Assembly: GCA_009801015.1 (NCBI GenBank)
Contig: VHZZ01000075.1
Span: 38,334 to 69,618 of the forward strand
Reading direction: 5' to 3'
From: Silene noctiflora
Lineage: Eukaryota > Streptophyta > Magnoliopsida > Caryophyllales > Caryophyllaceae
DNA length: 31,285 nucleotides
Shown here: positions 1 through 10,085 of the stretch, one piece after another
Layout: each line of letters starts with the position of its first letter
How positions within the stretch are numbered: position 1 is the first letter of the stretch
Notes under the pieces: generated by a model
Told to the model about the DNA's origin: nothing
What the model saw: the letters and a program-made list of their open reading frames with translations, nothing else
Databases searched by the model: none
Made by a program: the position numbers and the translations under genes

Positions 1-246
1 TTCATAAAAATGAATCAAATCACATGATCAAGCTAACAAAATGATCGGATCATCAAGAACAAATAATGAAAATAAAAGTAATTAAGATTACAATGCATAA
101 ACCCTAAAAAAATGGAGAGAAAAATGTACCTGAGATGGTCAAAGGAGGATGATGAACCCGACCATAGTCAACGAATATGTATGTATACGAGCTGAGTGGG
201 ATTCATGGAGGGTCACTTTGTTGTTTTCTATTTGTGTTTTTATTAT
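1..246. other. Intergenic, nothing recognised
   Basis: AT-rich sequence with no convincing exon, RNA gene or repeat. It lies just left of the fold-back element that starts near 247. Confidence 0.5.
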
Positions 247-700
247 CGGAAAATCACACCATGCATTTGACGTTTTTCGTCCGAAATATCCAATTTCCTT
301 ATATGGAGAATTTTAAGAGGTCATAACTCGTGTTTACGATTTCATAAAGTGATAATTTTTTTTTCAAATCAATCATCTTGCCGAGAACTACGATTTCAAA
401 AAAAAAAATTATCGTATTTGGATTCCGTGGCTAGGAGTTATTGCGTGTCAAAGTTTTTTTGACCGAACAAACTTTGAGTGACCATATCTCTTGGTCACGA
501 ATTCCAAACTCAACAACTTTTTTTCTCAAGTCGTAGTTCTCAGAAAGATGATCAATTTGAAAAAAAAAAAAAAAAAAAAGTATCACTTTCTAAACTCGTA
601 AACACGAGCTATGGCCTATGGCTACTTAAATTTTCCGAATAAAAAAATTGGGTATTTCGGGTAAAAAAACAAACCTAAAGGGCACCGCGTGTATTTTCCG
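247..700. mobile_element. Fold-back MITE-like element, about 454 bp
   Basis: The two halves are imperfect inverted copies of each other. The left end reads cggaaaatcacaccatgc, and the right end, reverse-complemented, reads cggaaaatacacgcggtgcc. The similarity runs inward through a shared 'ctcgtgtttacga' block and a shared 'gagaactacga' block to a centre near 460-475 with matching 'gtcaaagtttttttgac'-type sequence. There is no coding capacity. Arms of about 200 bp suggest a non-autonomous Mutator-like or similar element, but I found no clear target-site duplication, so the superfamily is open. Confidence 0.6.
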
Positions 701-1890
701 TAAATTTATTTGTCGGAATGGGGTCCACGTACTATAGTCGGCCATTTATCCATATTCAGAGTATATTCATATTCGTTTAAATTTAATTTGGAATCGAAGC
801 GGGTAGGATTACAAGAGTAATAAAATGTTCTTTGGGGAGACTTATGTTAAAATTCTAACAACCTATTACCAACTAATTTAAGTACTCATGTCATGAGTCA
901 TGACTAATCGTTTGACGGCGAGACATAAGGATTTGTTTTTACTTAATGAGATGTTAGTCTATTGATTTACACAAATTCTCGTGTGTGAACGTGATATAAC
1001 CTTGCAAATGGGTGAGGCAAGTGGAGAGAGATTTGTGAGACGTCACAAGCTTGTGACCGTCACAAGCAAGACGGGCTGATTGATTTATTCGTCTTACTTA
1101 TTTACTGATCTATTCGTCTTGGTTATTTATTGATCTACAGTTTTGAATATCTTGGTCTATTGTTTTAACATTTTTATTTTGAGAGTGAATTTTATGTAAG
1201 TTATTAATTAATTTATTTGCATAAAAGTATGATTTAGCTCATGTGATAATGGTGTATTGGTGTAGCCAAAAAATTTGAGTACAAGAGTCAACTCATAACG
1301 TAATTGTTGTAGAATCTTATGATCCTATTAATTTGGAAATTTTTAGAGAGGGGATCATAACACGATCCTACAATTTAACGATCCTACGATCCGATCCATA
1401 ATAAAAATATTAATATATATTATTATACAATGACACCGTAAAACCAAAATTTCGTATAAGTTGTAGAAACATGTTCATACAATCTATCTAAAACCATTAA
1501 TTACCAATATTTTATGAATAAATAAGTGTAGAGTGGGGATCATAACACGATCCTTCAATTATATGTTTTTACCAAATAAAAAATTATATTTATCAATCCA
1601 AAGTAGAATCTCGATCCTAACAACATTGCATAACGAAACTCTCAAAAACTGTTCGTATTTTACACAGTAAGATTACAAAAACTAGTGAAATTTCGAGATT
1701 CACCATTAAAAAGCCAGACTTTAAAATAAAAGTGGATTCAATTAATTAATATCATAAAAAAAATTACATACAAAAACATAAGTTTGGGAATAATTTCATT
1801 TTTTTTTTATTGTCAAAAAAATATATATATTTATAATTGTATTTCGTGTTTACTAGCTCTGATACATAAATATTAGATTTTATACTATCT
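701..1890. other. Intergenic, AT-rich, with a spaced direct repeat
   Basis: No exon is supported here. A 19 bp sequence, gggatcataacacgatcct, occurs at 1351-1369 and again at 1536-1554 in the same orientation, 185 bp apart, with some similarity on either side. This may be a remnant of an old duplication or transposon. The segment ends just downstream of the stop codon of the histidine-rich gene on the minus strand. Confidence 0.5.
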
Positions 1891-2901
1891 CTAAAACGAC
1901 AAATGGACGAGTGTTTTCACATGGAAGCCTGGATCCTTTATGTGATGATGCTTTTGTGGTAATTTCTTATGATGTTGAGCTTTTGCATTACTATGCTTCT
2001 TATGTATTTGTTTCTCATGATGATGATCTACATGTGAGTAATGTTTGTGAATTGGTTTGCCATGATAGTGATGAGTAACATGTCCATGAGCTTGGTGATG
2101 TTGATGATTGTTTTGCTGGTCATGGTGTTGTCTATGGATTGGCATTCCATGGTGATGAACGATACGCTTTCGGTAGACGTGTTTAGGTTTTCTGTGATGG
2201 TGAACTAATGGACGGGCGTGGGCGTGGCGTCTTGTAGGCTTGACATGTCTGTGATGCTCACGATGGTGGTGACGATGATCAGATTCGTGCTTTGGATGAT
2301 GATGATGATGTAAGTACGGGATTTTCCAATGATGGGTTAGATGATGTGCATGTTTATGATATTTATGATGCACATGTCTTTCATGGTGGTAATGATGGTG
2401 ATGGTGTTTTGGTGGTAAAATTATCTTTGGTGGTGGCTTGTGATGAGGACGACGATGGTGGTGTTTTGGTGGTTCAACCTTATGTGGCATTTTATGAGCA
2501 TGTTTTGGCCTGAACTCATTTGGCAGCTTACGAGGCGGTTTTGGTTTGAAACTGTGTGGTAGCTTATGAGGATGGTGGCATGCGCTACATGGCGGTAAAA
2601 TAATTCTAGGTGGTAAGTGATACGGCGGTAGGATGAGATGGTGATGTGGCATGTAGTGCGGGTGCATGAAAAGCTGATGTGGTTGTGATGATGGTGTTAG
2701 GATAAGGTGATGATATGATGGTGGCGTTTCCGTTGGCAGTGACGATGGAATAAGCGGAGAGTCTGGAGACGGTGATTGTAATGGAGTCGCTAATGATTGT
2801 GACATGGGTGAAGGAGAAAAGGATTTGTGTGCAGTAGTAACAGCCGGAAAACTGAGAACGGAAAATAATGCCAGAATAATCGAAGTTAAAAGACCGGCCA
2901 T
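1891..2901 (-). CDS. Secreted histidine- and proline-rich protein, intronless
   Basis: An uninterrupted 336-codon frame. The first ATG, at 2901, gives an N-terminus (MAGLLTSIILALFSVLSFPA) that looks like a signal peptide, with a likely cleavage near residue 24 (VTTA/HKS); the open frame upstream has no ATG. Residues about 25-65 are Ser/Pro/Thr-rich with SP and TP pairs, as in arabinogalactan or extensin-like wall proteins. From about residue 70 to the end the protein is dominated by His, Lys, Pro and Arg, with many HH, HHH and HHHH runs and PPK/PPR motifs. It is strongly basic. A single CSACHH lies in the middle. The layout recalls the signal-Pro/His part of non-classical AGPs such as AGP31, but I see no six-cysteine PAC domain at the C-terminus. 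Metal binding or pectin binding in the cell wall is an inference. The low-complexity coding sequence (GAT/CAT trinucleotide runs) could evolve quickly. Confidence 0.7.
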   Translation of the reverse strand: MAGLLTSIILALFSVLSFPAVTTAHKSFSPSPMSQSLATPLQSPSPDSPLIPSSLPTETPPSYHHLILTPSSQPHQLFMHPHYMPHHHLILPPYHLPPRIILPPCSACHHPHKLPHSFKPKPPRKLPNEFRPKHAHKMPHKVEPPKHHHRRPHHKPPPKIILPPKHHHHHYHHERHVHHKYHKHAHHLTHHWKIPYLHHHHHPKHESDHRHHHREHHRHVKPTRRHAHARPLVHHHRKPKHVYRKRIVHHHGMPIHRQHHDQQNNHQHHQAHGHVTHHYHGKPIHKHYSHVDHHHEKQIHKKHSNAKAQHHKKLPQKHHHIKDPGFHVKTLVHLSF

Positions 2902-3940
2902 TAGTAAGACGATGAATTTCAAAAAAGAGTAAATGGTAAATATTTGAGGAAAAATGATGTTGGTAATTTTAACAGCATGAGTTTTAATCACAATTAATCA
3001 AAATATTGCGGCCAATTTTTTGGGCAACAATCTTGTGAGGTAGCTCGCCAAAAAAGGGGGGGTTTTACCCATGAATACTGTATTTATTTGCACGAGTTTT
3101 TATTGAAGACGGTCACTATTTATCAGAAGTTGAAGATGGAAGAGGTATATTGACCCTCTCACAATATGCAAGTGACACTATTTATGAGGTGCTCTACTTA
3201 CCCTCTCACTTGTCTTATTATGAGAGAGACACTATTTGTCTTCAACTTGTAACGGATAATATTTATCATAAGCTAGACGCTTTGATTTATTTGTCACAAA
3301 ACAAGTCACAATCTTCTAAGTCCACCAAATTAGGCGCCAACATGCACAAACTTTATGCTTCTCCTCAACATTAGAGCATGTTGTTATGATGTATGGAAAA
3401 TCATTGTTTTCTTGAGAATTGCAAGTAACAAAATTTTGTTTCGTTGTTCTTAATATGGTAAAAAAAAAATTTACATTTTGGATCACGATGAAACGTAACA
3501 AATTGTTCAGCTTTTGTATTTCAAAAAAACTCTTAAGATTTTAGTCGGTAGAGATTGTTATAAGGGTTATACTCATTCATGGACATGATTTACTCAATTA
3601 TAGACATGAATGATCATTATACCCTTGTCATTTCTACACCCTTATTTTTCATCTCATTTCAATCCAATAAATCTCTCGATTACTCCCACCAACCACCGGT
3701 CAGTCTTGTCGCCGCACCACTCAAACTACCGGTATGATATTGCCTTTAATCCACNGTACGTATAACGCACTCCTCATCTAAACGACTAATCGTGAGCTCA
3801 GCTGTAGTTAATAGAACATAACTTGAACTCACCATCGTCGAAGAACACGATTAATTTTTGGAAAGCTTAGACAATAGAAAGTTAAGCAGAATATTCAAGA
3901 ATGGCGTAAAAATTGAAGAAATTAGTCAAAATAATATTCC
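2902..3940. other. Intergenic; upstream region of the histidine-rich gene
   Basis: This segment contains the 5' flank of the minus-strand histidine-rich gene. Near 3563-3625 the sequence gggttata..attcatg is followed by catgaatgatcattataccc, an imperfect inverted pair that could form a short hairpin or be a worn MITE. Short open frames here show no recognisable protein. One N occurs near 3755. Confidence 0.45.
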
Positions 3941-4281
3941 ATAGTAGCTAGGGCTGAACAAAAAGTGGTCCGGACCGGCAAATCGGACCGACCCGGACCG
4001 GCCGGTCCGGTCCGGTCCAGACCGGAAACATACCGGTCCGGTCTCCGGGTTGCAAAAAATATGGTGACCGGTCTCCGGTCCGGTCCATATTAAAAAATAA
4101 AACTTAATTTTCCTTGTTAAGTAGTACCGGTCCGGTCCAAACCCGTAAAAAATCGGACCTTAAGGGTTCCGGTCCGGGTCTCCTCCTAACCGGTCCGGTA
4201 CCCGGTCTTAGGATATGTGGTGATCCGGTCCGCGGGTTCATCCGGTCCGGTTTTGGACCGGTGAACAACCCTAATAGTAGC
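3941..4281. mobile_element. hAT-type MITE (3949-4273) with 8 bp target duplication
   Basis: The 325 bp element begins TAGGGCTGAACA and ends with the inverted counterpart ..AACAACCCTA. It is flanked by a perfect 8 bp direct repeat, atagtagc, at 3941-3948 and 4274-4281. An 8 bp duplication and short TAGGG termini are typical of the hAT superfamily. The interior is packed with CCGGTCCGGT-like motifs on both strands and has no transposase, so this is a non-autonomous element. The CCGG-rich interior offers many CG and CCGG sites for DNA methylation. Confidence 0.85.
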
Positions 4282-4290
4282 AGCGTTAAA

Positions 4291-4446
4291 GCAACAAGGC
4301 TAATGGTGGTACTTGATGAGCTCCGTAACACTCTTAGAGATGACATCTTTGGGGTTGCTATTCCCTGTGTAATAGCAAGACAGTAGTAAGTAGTATGGGG
4401 GCTCCGCCCCTCTTTCGTACCAAAAAAAAAAAGGCAACAAGGCTAA
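4291..4446 (+). mobile_element. 5'-truncated LINE-type retroposon (4304-4433) with 13 bp target duplication
   Basis: The sequence gcaacaaggctaa occurs at 4291-4303 and again at 4434-4446. Between the copies is a 130 bp segment ending gggggctccgcccctctttcgtacc followed by an A-rich run. A poly(A) tail directly before a variable-length target duplication marks target-primed reverse transcription. The GC-rich hairpin-like end followed by 'gtacc(A)n' resembles 3' ends of plant L1-type LINEs. The preserved part would be only the extreme 3' end, and no reverse transcriptase remains. A SINE borrowing that tail is the alternative. Confidence 0.75.
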
Positions 4447-5339
4447 AAAAACTATAAATTGATTCCAATTGAAAACTTTTGGAAAGACCGATAATATTAA
4501 ATTGACAAGGTACGCACTATAGTTGAAGGGAAATGATGATTGAAACCATGTTCTTCCCTTGCNGGCACATTCTTTTCAAAAAAATTNTACAAACCCTAAT
4601 TTCATTCATTTAAATTAATTTAATTTCCCTATTTTGACATAACATAGTTAATAAATTTAATAAATTACAACTATAACTTGATCGACGTGAGAATGAGAAC
4701 TAGAGTTAATAATTGAGTAATTTGACAGATTTGATTAGTTTGTATGAAAGAGAATTAGAGAAAGTTTGATTTTTGGGGGAAGGGTAAACTATGGAAAACT
4801 AATGACAAAAAGTTCATGAAAGAGTAATTTTTGTCCATGAAATAACAACTACGTTGTTATAAAAGGAGAAAACATTAATAATTAACAATTTAATAAAATA
4901 ATGATAAACGACCAATATGAAATAATATAAAAACTTTAGAGAGTCTTTCAATAGCGTTATTAAGAGACCTCTCACCTGATAAGAGGAGAGAGTTACTTAA
5001 TTTCTATTTTTCGTGTTATGTCTCCTACTAATTTAGAGACCCCATTAACCTGATCCCCTAAATAATCTACGGTGTTCTAACTTTGACCCGCTAATTTTGG
5101 GATGAATTATTATTATTTTTTATTTTGGATCATATCTAAATTTCTACACCCATAAAACATTCTCAAATTGGGTAGCAGTTGATTCATTTCACTGTATTCA
5201 ACCGTCCCGCTCAAATCCACCTAAAATTCACAATTCCCGCTCTTATTTCAAATATTTCTCCAATAATTCCTCTCTATTTTCCCCCATTTCAAAATTGTGG
5301 ACACAATTAGTGAAAATACATTATTCAACGAGGAGAAAT
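4447..5339. other. Intergenic; 5' flank of the serine-rich gene
   Basis: AT-rich sequence with Ns near 4563 and 4587. No RNA gene or transposon boundary is clear. The last 150 bases are richer in C and probably hold the promoter and 5' UTR of the plus-strand serine-rich gene. No TATA box stands out. Confidence 0.4.
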
Positions 5340-5913
5340 ATGTTCGGAAGAATAAGATCGTCGCCCTCGTCGTCATCGCCGTCAATGGTGGAATGGTTTG
5401 AACAAGAAAGACCTCCTTCTAAGCTTCATAAAGATGATTCTCTTTCTATTTTCGGTATTTTCTTCATTTTAACTGTTTTAATTCATCGATTTTATTTTTG
5501 TTACTTCAAAACCCTAATTGATGAAATTGATAAAATTGATTGTGAATTGGTGTGCAGAGGCGACATTGATGAAGCTTAAGCAAGGATCTCGACGTTGTTC
5601 GAGTTCCGAGCATGATTCAAGTGCTGTATGTCATGATTCGATGGATATTGAATCGAGTACGGATGTGTCGCAAGATTTATCTGCGAATTCTGGAGTAACT
5701 GTGAGTGGTGATAGTTCCTGTGTGAGTATGAACTCGAAACCTAGTCCAGTACAGGAGAAAGGTGTTGGTGTTTCGATACAGTTCCTGTTTTCTAGATACA
5801 CCAGTTCACAGAAAAAACAAGGGTCGAGTTCTTGCGATACTGATCCCCTGTCGAATGTTTCTGGTTGTTCGAGTGATTCTGAATCGACTGGTTGCTCAAA
5901 AATTCTGAGCTAA
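5340..5913 (+). CDS. Small serine-rich plant protein, two exons
   Basis: Exon 1 is 5340-5454 (..ATTTTCG, then GTATTT). Exon 2 is 5558-5913 (after ..GTGTGCAG). Joined, they encode 156 residues starting MFGRIRSSP. The join is supported because it restores a smooth LSIFEATLMKLKQGSRR segment (residues about 36-52), a pattern I associate with small uncharacterised plant Ser-rich proteins. Residues 7-15 are a Ser/Pro cluster. The C-terminal two thirds are rich in Ser, Asp and Cys with many SS/SD pairs, probably disordered and a possible phosphorylation target. No catalytic domain or membrane segment is visible. The last 17 codons and the stop fall inside a 73 bp tandem duplication (see the repeat entry). 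The function is unknown; the exon model is more certain than the identity. Confidence 0.75.
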
Positions 5914-6004
5914 ATAGTGAATGTCGCTGCATTCTGGTTGTTCGAGTGATTCTGAATCGACAGGTTGCTCAAAAATTCGGAGTTAATTAGTGAATGTCGC
6001 GGTT
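5859..6004 (+). repeat. 73 bp tandem duplication spanning a stop codon
   Basis: Copy 1 (5859-5931) and copy 2 (5932-6004) are nearly identical, both starting ttctggttgttcgagtgatt. Copy 1 includes the last codons, the TAA at 5911-5913 and the first 3' UTR bases of the serine-rich gene. Copy 2 is therefore wholly 3' UTR. A few substitutions separate the copies (for example gacTgg/gacAgg and ctgagcTAA/cggagttaa). Confidence 0.9.
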
Positions 6005-6580
6005 GTTTGCTGTCTGGGAGGAATTTGTGCGCGTTCAACTGGTTGTAATTTTCTGATGTTAGTCTGGGATGTTTTATTTAGCATGAAATGGACCTCTTAA
6101 TTTATGCTGTAAACTTGTAACAGTGCGATTATTTGATGTAATTGTATTGCCAAGGCAATTTATACGTTGTCCGCTTGTCACTTTGCATTTAGATTTGCGT
6201 TCACAGACGATTGATGACTCTTTATGTCATAATCCTGTTGCTCATGTTAGTGAACTTCGCAACTTACAATTGCTGGACCAGTTATTTATGCACGCAGCAC
6301 GTGCCATGGACCAATTTTTCGATAAGCTTGCAACTCAGAACCGCTAAAGCTTTTCATACAAGAATGAATCTCAATTTTTAGTCATGATTGAGAGAATACC
6401 ACAAAATAGGTAGTCATTACAAAATTATTACTGGAACATCAAACAAAAATTACATTTTAATTCAACGAACAAAATAATGTCACATGGTCAAGCCGGTATG
6501 TGAAAAGCATTACTCTCATTCAAGAAGCTCAATATTGTGTAGCACTCGCATAAGTCGCATTGTTACAAAATTGGTAAAAG
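6005..6580. other. Convergent 3' flanks of the serine-rich and NDPK2 genes
   Basis: This segment should contain the 3' UTRs and polyadenylation regions of the two convergent genes. A 74-codon frame at about 6126-6347 on the plus strand has no family resemblance and is not called. Confidence 0.45.
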
Positions 6581-9168
6581 TCATTCCGTAAGCCATGGTG
6601 CTTGAGCAGGAGTCCATTGACATATTTCATCTTCTTTGAACCAGAGACCTGAAAGGAGAAACGGATATCAGAGTCTCAGATTGCAAATACTCCAACAATC
6701 ACCAGTTTCCGAAATACTAACAAGTTATTTACCGACTTCTCTTGAGAAAACTCATAACGATTCGAGTTTCTGTTTACTACTACAAAAATGAGACCAACAT
6801 TACTCTTATCCTTCAGAAGCCAGAATCTCCATTCTATGTAACACTCCGTGGGAGAAGGTTAGAATCTACTAGAGGATGCGCTAGACTATTTTAACAACTC
6901 ATCACTTCTATTTGATTTCCAAAAGTTTCCCAAATCTCGCTTTTAACGATTACCCGTTCACAGATTTACTGCATATAATTCATTGAAGAAACATCTAGAA
7001 GATGAGTAAAAGAACAGCATAGAAGTAATTTACCAATTTCCCGCTTGCCATTGTCAGGGCTATCACTTCCATGAATCACATTTCTGCAAGTAAAAGCGCA
7101 AGTTAACATTCACAAAAAGAGAATAGCAGACAATTCATAACTCGTTAAGTTATGTAAACATTGATGTGCTCACAACAGACTAACCTTCCAGTTTGAACAG
7201 CAAGATCTCCTCTGATAGTTCCGGGTTCAGCTTGAAGAGGATCAGTAGCTCCTATTAGTTTGCGCGATGATGCAACAACACCAACGCCTTCCCAAGCCTG
7301 GCAAAAATTCGATTCCACTGTAAATTTGCACTAATTCAGCATAGGCATTAAGGACACCAAATTCAGGATGGAAAATCTTACCATACACACAACTGGACCA
7401 GATGTTATATAGTCAATCAACTTCTGATAGAATGACTTGGCTTTGAGATCTTTGTAGTGTTCCTGTAAAAGTTTATCGCTGTAAGAGCTCATAACACATA
7501 TTTGGTCATTTCTAAAAACCAAAAGATCCATACATTGCAAAAGATTTTTGCCTTTTTAGGCAATAGAGAAAGCATTTGATTAAAAACCAAACGATCCCTT
7601 CACTGCACTCTAAGCTGAATTCCGTAGTTGCTGAACCAAAGTCTTGAATCTTTCGTAGCAATAGGTTAAAAATGAAAGTATCTTATCAACAAAAAGATAG
7701 TTTATCTCATTCGACAACAGAAAATTCTTGTATGAAGCCATAATAACTCTTAACAGTTGACAGTGGTGTAGACACACCCAAGGTCATGACTCATGGGTCT
7801 CAAGACTCCATATGATCTTAGACGAATGATGTTCTACCGTGCAAATTTTAACTAATTCAAAATTTTATACTAATATCTTTAAGACCCAACAATAAAAATG
7901 AACAATTAAAAGCAAAACTCGAATGACCCTATACAACAGAATCTCTGGCTCTTCCCAAGCAATTGTATACTTGTATTAGTAAAAATCACAATAGCGTCTG
8001 AAGATCGTGATATAGCTCTGGATGGTATGAATAAGACAGTCTCGTGCTAGAATAATCGAGTACACAAGCCAAGCTAATCTAGTACGCGTAGCTTTAACAC
8101 AAGCAACCTATAATCCTCATGAATTAATCAAAATGCTCAATGAAATATAGCTCAAAGACACAAAATAACAACTAACAACCCAAATTATCTTCACAAATCA
8201 TACCTACATAAAGTGAACAATACTAAATGAGACACAAAACAACATAAAAATCGAAACTTTAGAGCCGACAAAATCGATACAAAAATCCGAACCTCAGCCA
8301 ATTGTTGAGGGCACTGATACATCTTTAACCCAATCAATTTAAAACCCTTGTTCTCAAACCTTGAAATTATCTCCCCTACCTGATCAAAACCATTAAATCA
8401 AAATTCCGTCAACAAACCCACTAATCAAAACGCCATAATTTACCTTGTCCTACAATAATACTCTCCCCATCACAATCAATTGTTCAACTTTCTTATTCTT
8501 TGAGGCCGATATTTTAATCAAAGGTAAACAAATGATTAATCCGACAGAGGTAGTAATTCAAGTTGACAAATGAAATTACATACAAGACCACGCTGAACTC
8601 CATCTGGTTTAACCATAATGTAAGTCTTTTCCACATTTTCCTGCAAAACCCATAAAAATTGAAGTAAAAAAAAAAAAAAAAAAAAAAATTCACAAGAAAA
8701 TGTTGAAAAAGATGATATTTCAACATTTTCCTTCAAACCCACAAAAAAATCGAGGTAAAAAGATGAAAACTTTACAAGAAAAATGTAGAAAAAGTAGTAA
8801 ATTTTCAACATTTTACTGAGAACCCACAAAAAATTAAGATAAAAAGATGAAAACTTTGAAAGAAAGAGGTGAAAATAGGCAGTAAACTATTCAATATTTA
8901 CTGAAAACCCACAAAAAATTGAGGTAAAAAGGAGTAAACATACCATGGAAGCAACCGCATGAGGAATAAACATGCGGGTTTTGATGGGTTTTGCAGATAA
9001 ACGAGGGCATTTTGGGGAATAAGTGAAAAGATGGGAGTTTGAGAAGTGAAATGCGGCTACGCTACGGTGGTTTTGACGGTGGTTGTTGCGGTGGAGGGAG
9101 AGGTGGCGGTTGGTGGAAGTTGTGGTGGAACATTGGATATAATTGCTCAATCCACTTAATGCTGCCAT
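6581..9168 (-). CDS. NDPK2: Nucleoside diphosphate kinase 2, chloroplastic
   Basis: Transfers the gamma phosphate of ATP to nucleoside diphosphates through a phosphohistidine intermediate. Seven exons on the minus strand: 9168-8944, 8640-8584, 8379-8293, 7462-7382, 7297-7185, 7083-7034 and 6648-6581. All have GT-AG borders and consistent phase, giving 226 residues. Residues 1 to about 70 ([11 protein letters not shown]..) are Ser/Thr/His/Arg-rich and fit a plastid transit peptide. The kinase domain begins near [13 protein letters not shown] (residues 82-94), continues through [12 protein letters not shown] and [11 protein letters not shown], and has the catalytic-site motif NVIHGSDS with His192. 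It ends [12 protein letters not shown]. The extra N-terminus and the VASM junction before the domain fit the plant NDPK II (plastid) type rather than the short cytosolic type. It is divergent from the downstream CPN60-beta gene. Intron 1 is made of tandem repeats (separate entry). Confidence 0.95.
8634..8943 (-). repeat. Four tandem repeats making up NDPK2 intron 1
   Basis: On the plus strand, units begin near 8634 (cattttcctgcaaaaccc), 8724 (cattttccttcaaaccca), 8809 (cattttactgagaaccca) and 8894 (aatatttactgaaaaccca). The spacing is 90, 85 and 85 bp. Each continues with an A-rich '..aattgaggtaaaaagatgaaaac' block. The first unit overlaps the start of exon 2 and its acceptor CAG; the others are decayed copies of the same junction. 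A long A-run (about 8668-8688) sits inside unit 1. Confidence 0.8.
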
Positions 9169-9410
9169 TTTGTTGTGTTTTTGTGTTTCTAGCTCTACTT
9201 GGTTATGTTTTAAGTTTAGGTGGTTCAATTGAGGTGCATCTCTATATGTGAGGTGGGCAATTGAATGGTGGATGCATATTTGGGTCGGATATGGGTCAGA
9301 TGTGAGTTAAATTTATGGGTATTTTAGAGTTGATCTAATGCGGATTTGGGTCGGATATGGAATCGACGTGAGGTAAATTTTTTTTTTCCATAGATAAGCG
9401 AGTTAGGCAC

Positions 9411-9612
9411 TTAGGTCTTGTTCTTGTGGACTTAATTTCAATTCATTTCAGCTTCATTCAGTTTAGTTTAGTTCAATACAGTTCAGTTCCATTAAGTTCA
9501 GTTCATTTCAGACAGTTTCAGTCAAAAAGAACAGGGCCTCAGTTCAGTTCAACTCCAATAAGTTTAGTTCAGTTCAGTTTAGACAATTTCAATTCAAAAG
9601 AACAACACCTTA
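9411..9612. mobile_element. Tourist-like (PIF/Harbinger) MITE with TTA duplication, TTCAG-rich
   Basis: The 196 bp element at 9414-9609 starts GGTCTTGTTCTT and ends in the inverted form AAGAACAACACC. TTA lies at both edges (9411-9413 and 9610-9612), the 3 bp target duplication of PIF/Harbinger elements. Inside are many copies of a degenerate TTCAG/TTCAAT pentamer. A sequence resembling the terminal motif (agaacagggcc) appears in the middle, which suggests a nested or duplicated structure. No coding capacity. Confidence 0.65.
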
Positions 9613-9852
9613 GCGCATTTGAGATGGATAGTGGTTGAGTCTTTGGAAATTTTCTTAAAATGTTTGGGATGTACCAACTTATTTGGCGAATTGGATGAAT
9701 AGAGTTTAATGGACGAGACAAATTATGAACAACTCTAGTGGTTGCTTGGGTGGTGGTGTTGGTACATGGGTTGGCTTAGGCACAATGTTTATTTTAATAT
9801 GACAATTCATAAGTTAGACACAACTTTGAAAGCAAACAAAACTTGTTAGAGT

Positions 9853-10085
9853 TGGAGATTGAGAGCATAAACCGACTCTTACACCTGATTAAAGTAGAGA
9901 TGAAAATTAAAAAAGATTATTATGAGAGATTTTACGACAAGAAAATCTTAAGCAAGACGAACTCAGTTGGACCTTGAAAACATACACCGACTCTTACACA
10001 TGATTAAAGTAGATTATGAGAGATTTTACGATAAGACAGTCTTAAGCAAGACGAACCGAGCTGGAACTTGAGAGCATAAGCCACA
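9853..10085. repeat. About 115 bp tandem repeat in the CPN60-beta upstream region
   Basis: Two imperfect units share accgactcttacac (at 9871 and 9986), gattaaagtaga, tatgagagattttacga and cttaagcaagacgaac. A third partial start, cttgagagcataag, follows at about 10067. The units diverge by scattered substitutions and one short insertion in the first unit. The repeat ends about 120 bp before the CPN60-beta start codon, so it probably overlaps the promoter or 5' UTR. Confidence 0.8.

Noticed and set aside
2292-2513. Plus-strand Asp/Val-rich open frame
   Set aside because: It is the antisense of the His-rich gene: CAT/CAC codons read as ATG/GTG/GAT on the other strand. It has no family likeness.
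3150-3374. Plus-strand frame with repeated 'ccctctcac..gacactattt' phrases
   Set aside because: It looks like degenerate intergenic repeats. The predicted peptide has no recognisable features and no splice context.
4114-4386. Open frame across the CCGG-rich element
   Set aside because: It is produced by the repeat composition of the hAT MITE and runs into the adjacent retroposon. It is not a gene.
6123-6347. 74-codon plus-strand frame downstream of the serine-rich gene
   Set aside because: No domain is recognised. It has no clear link by splicing and lies between two convergent genes where 3' UTRs are expected.
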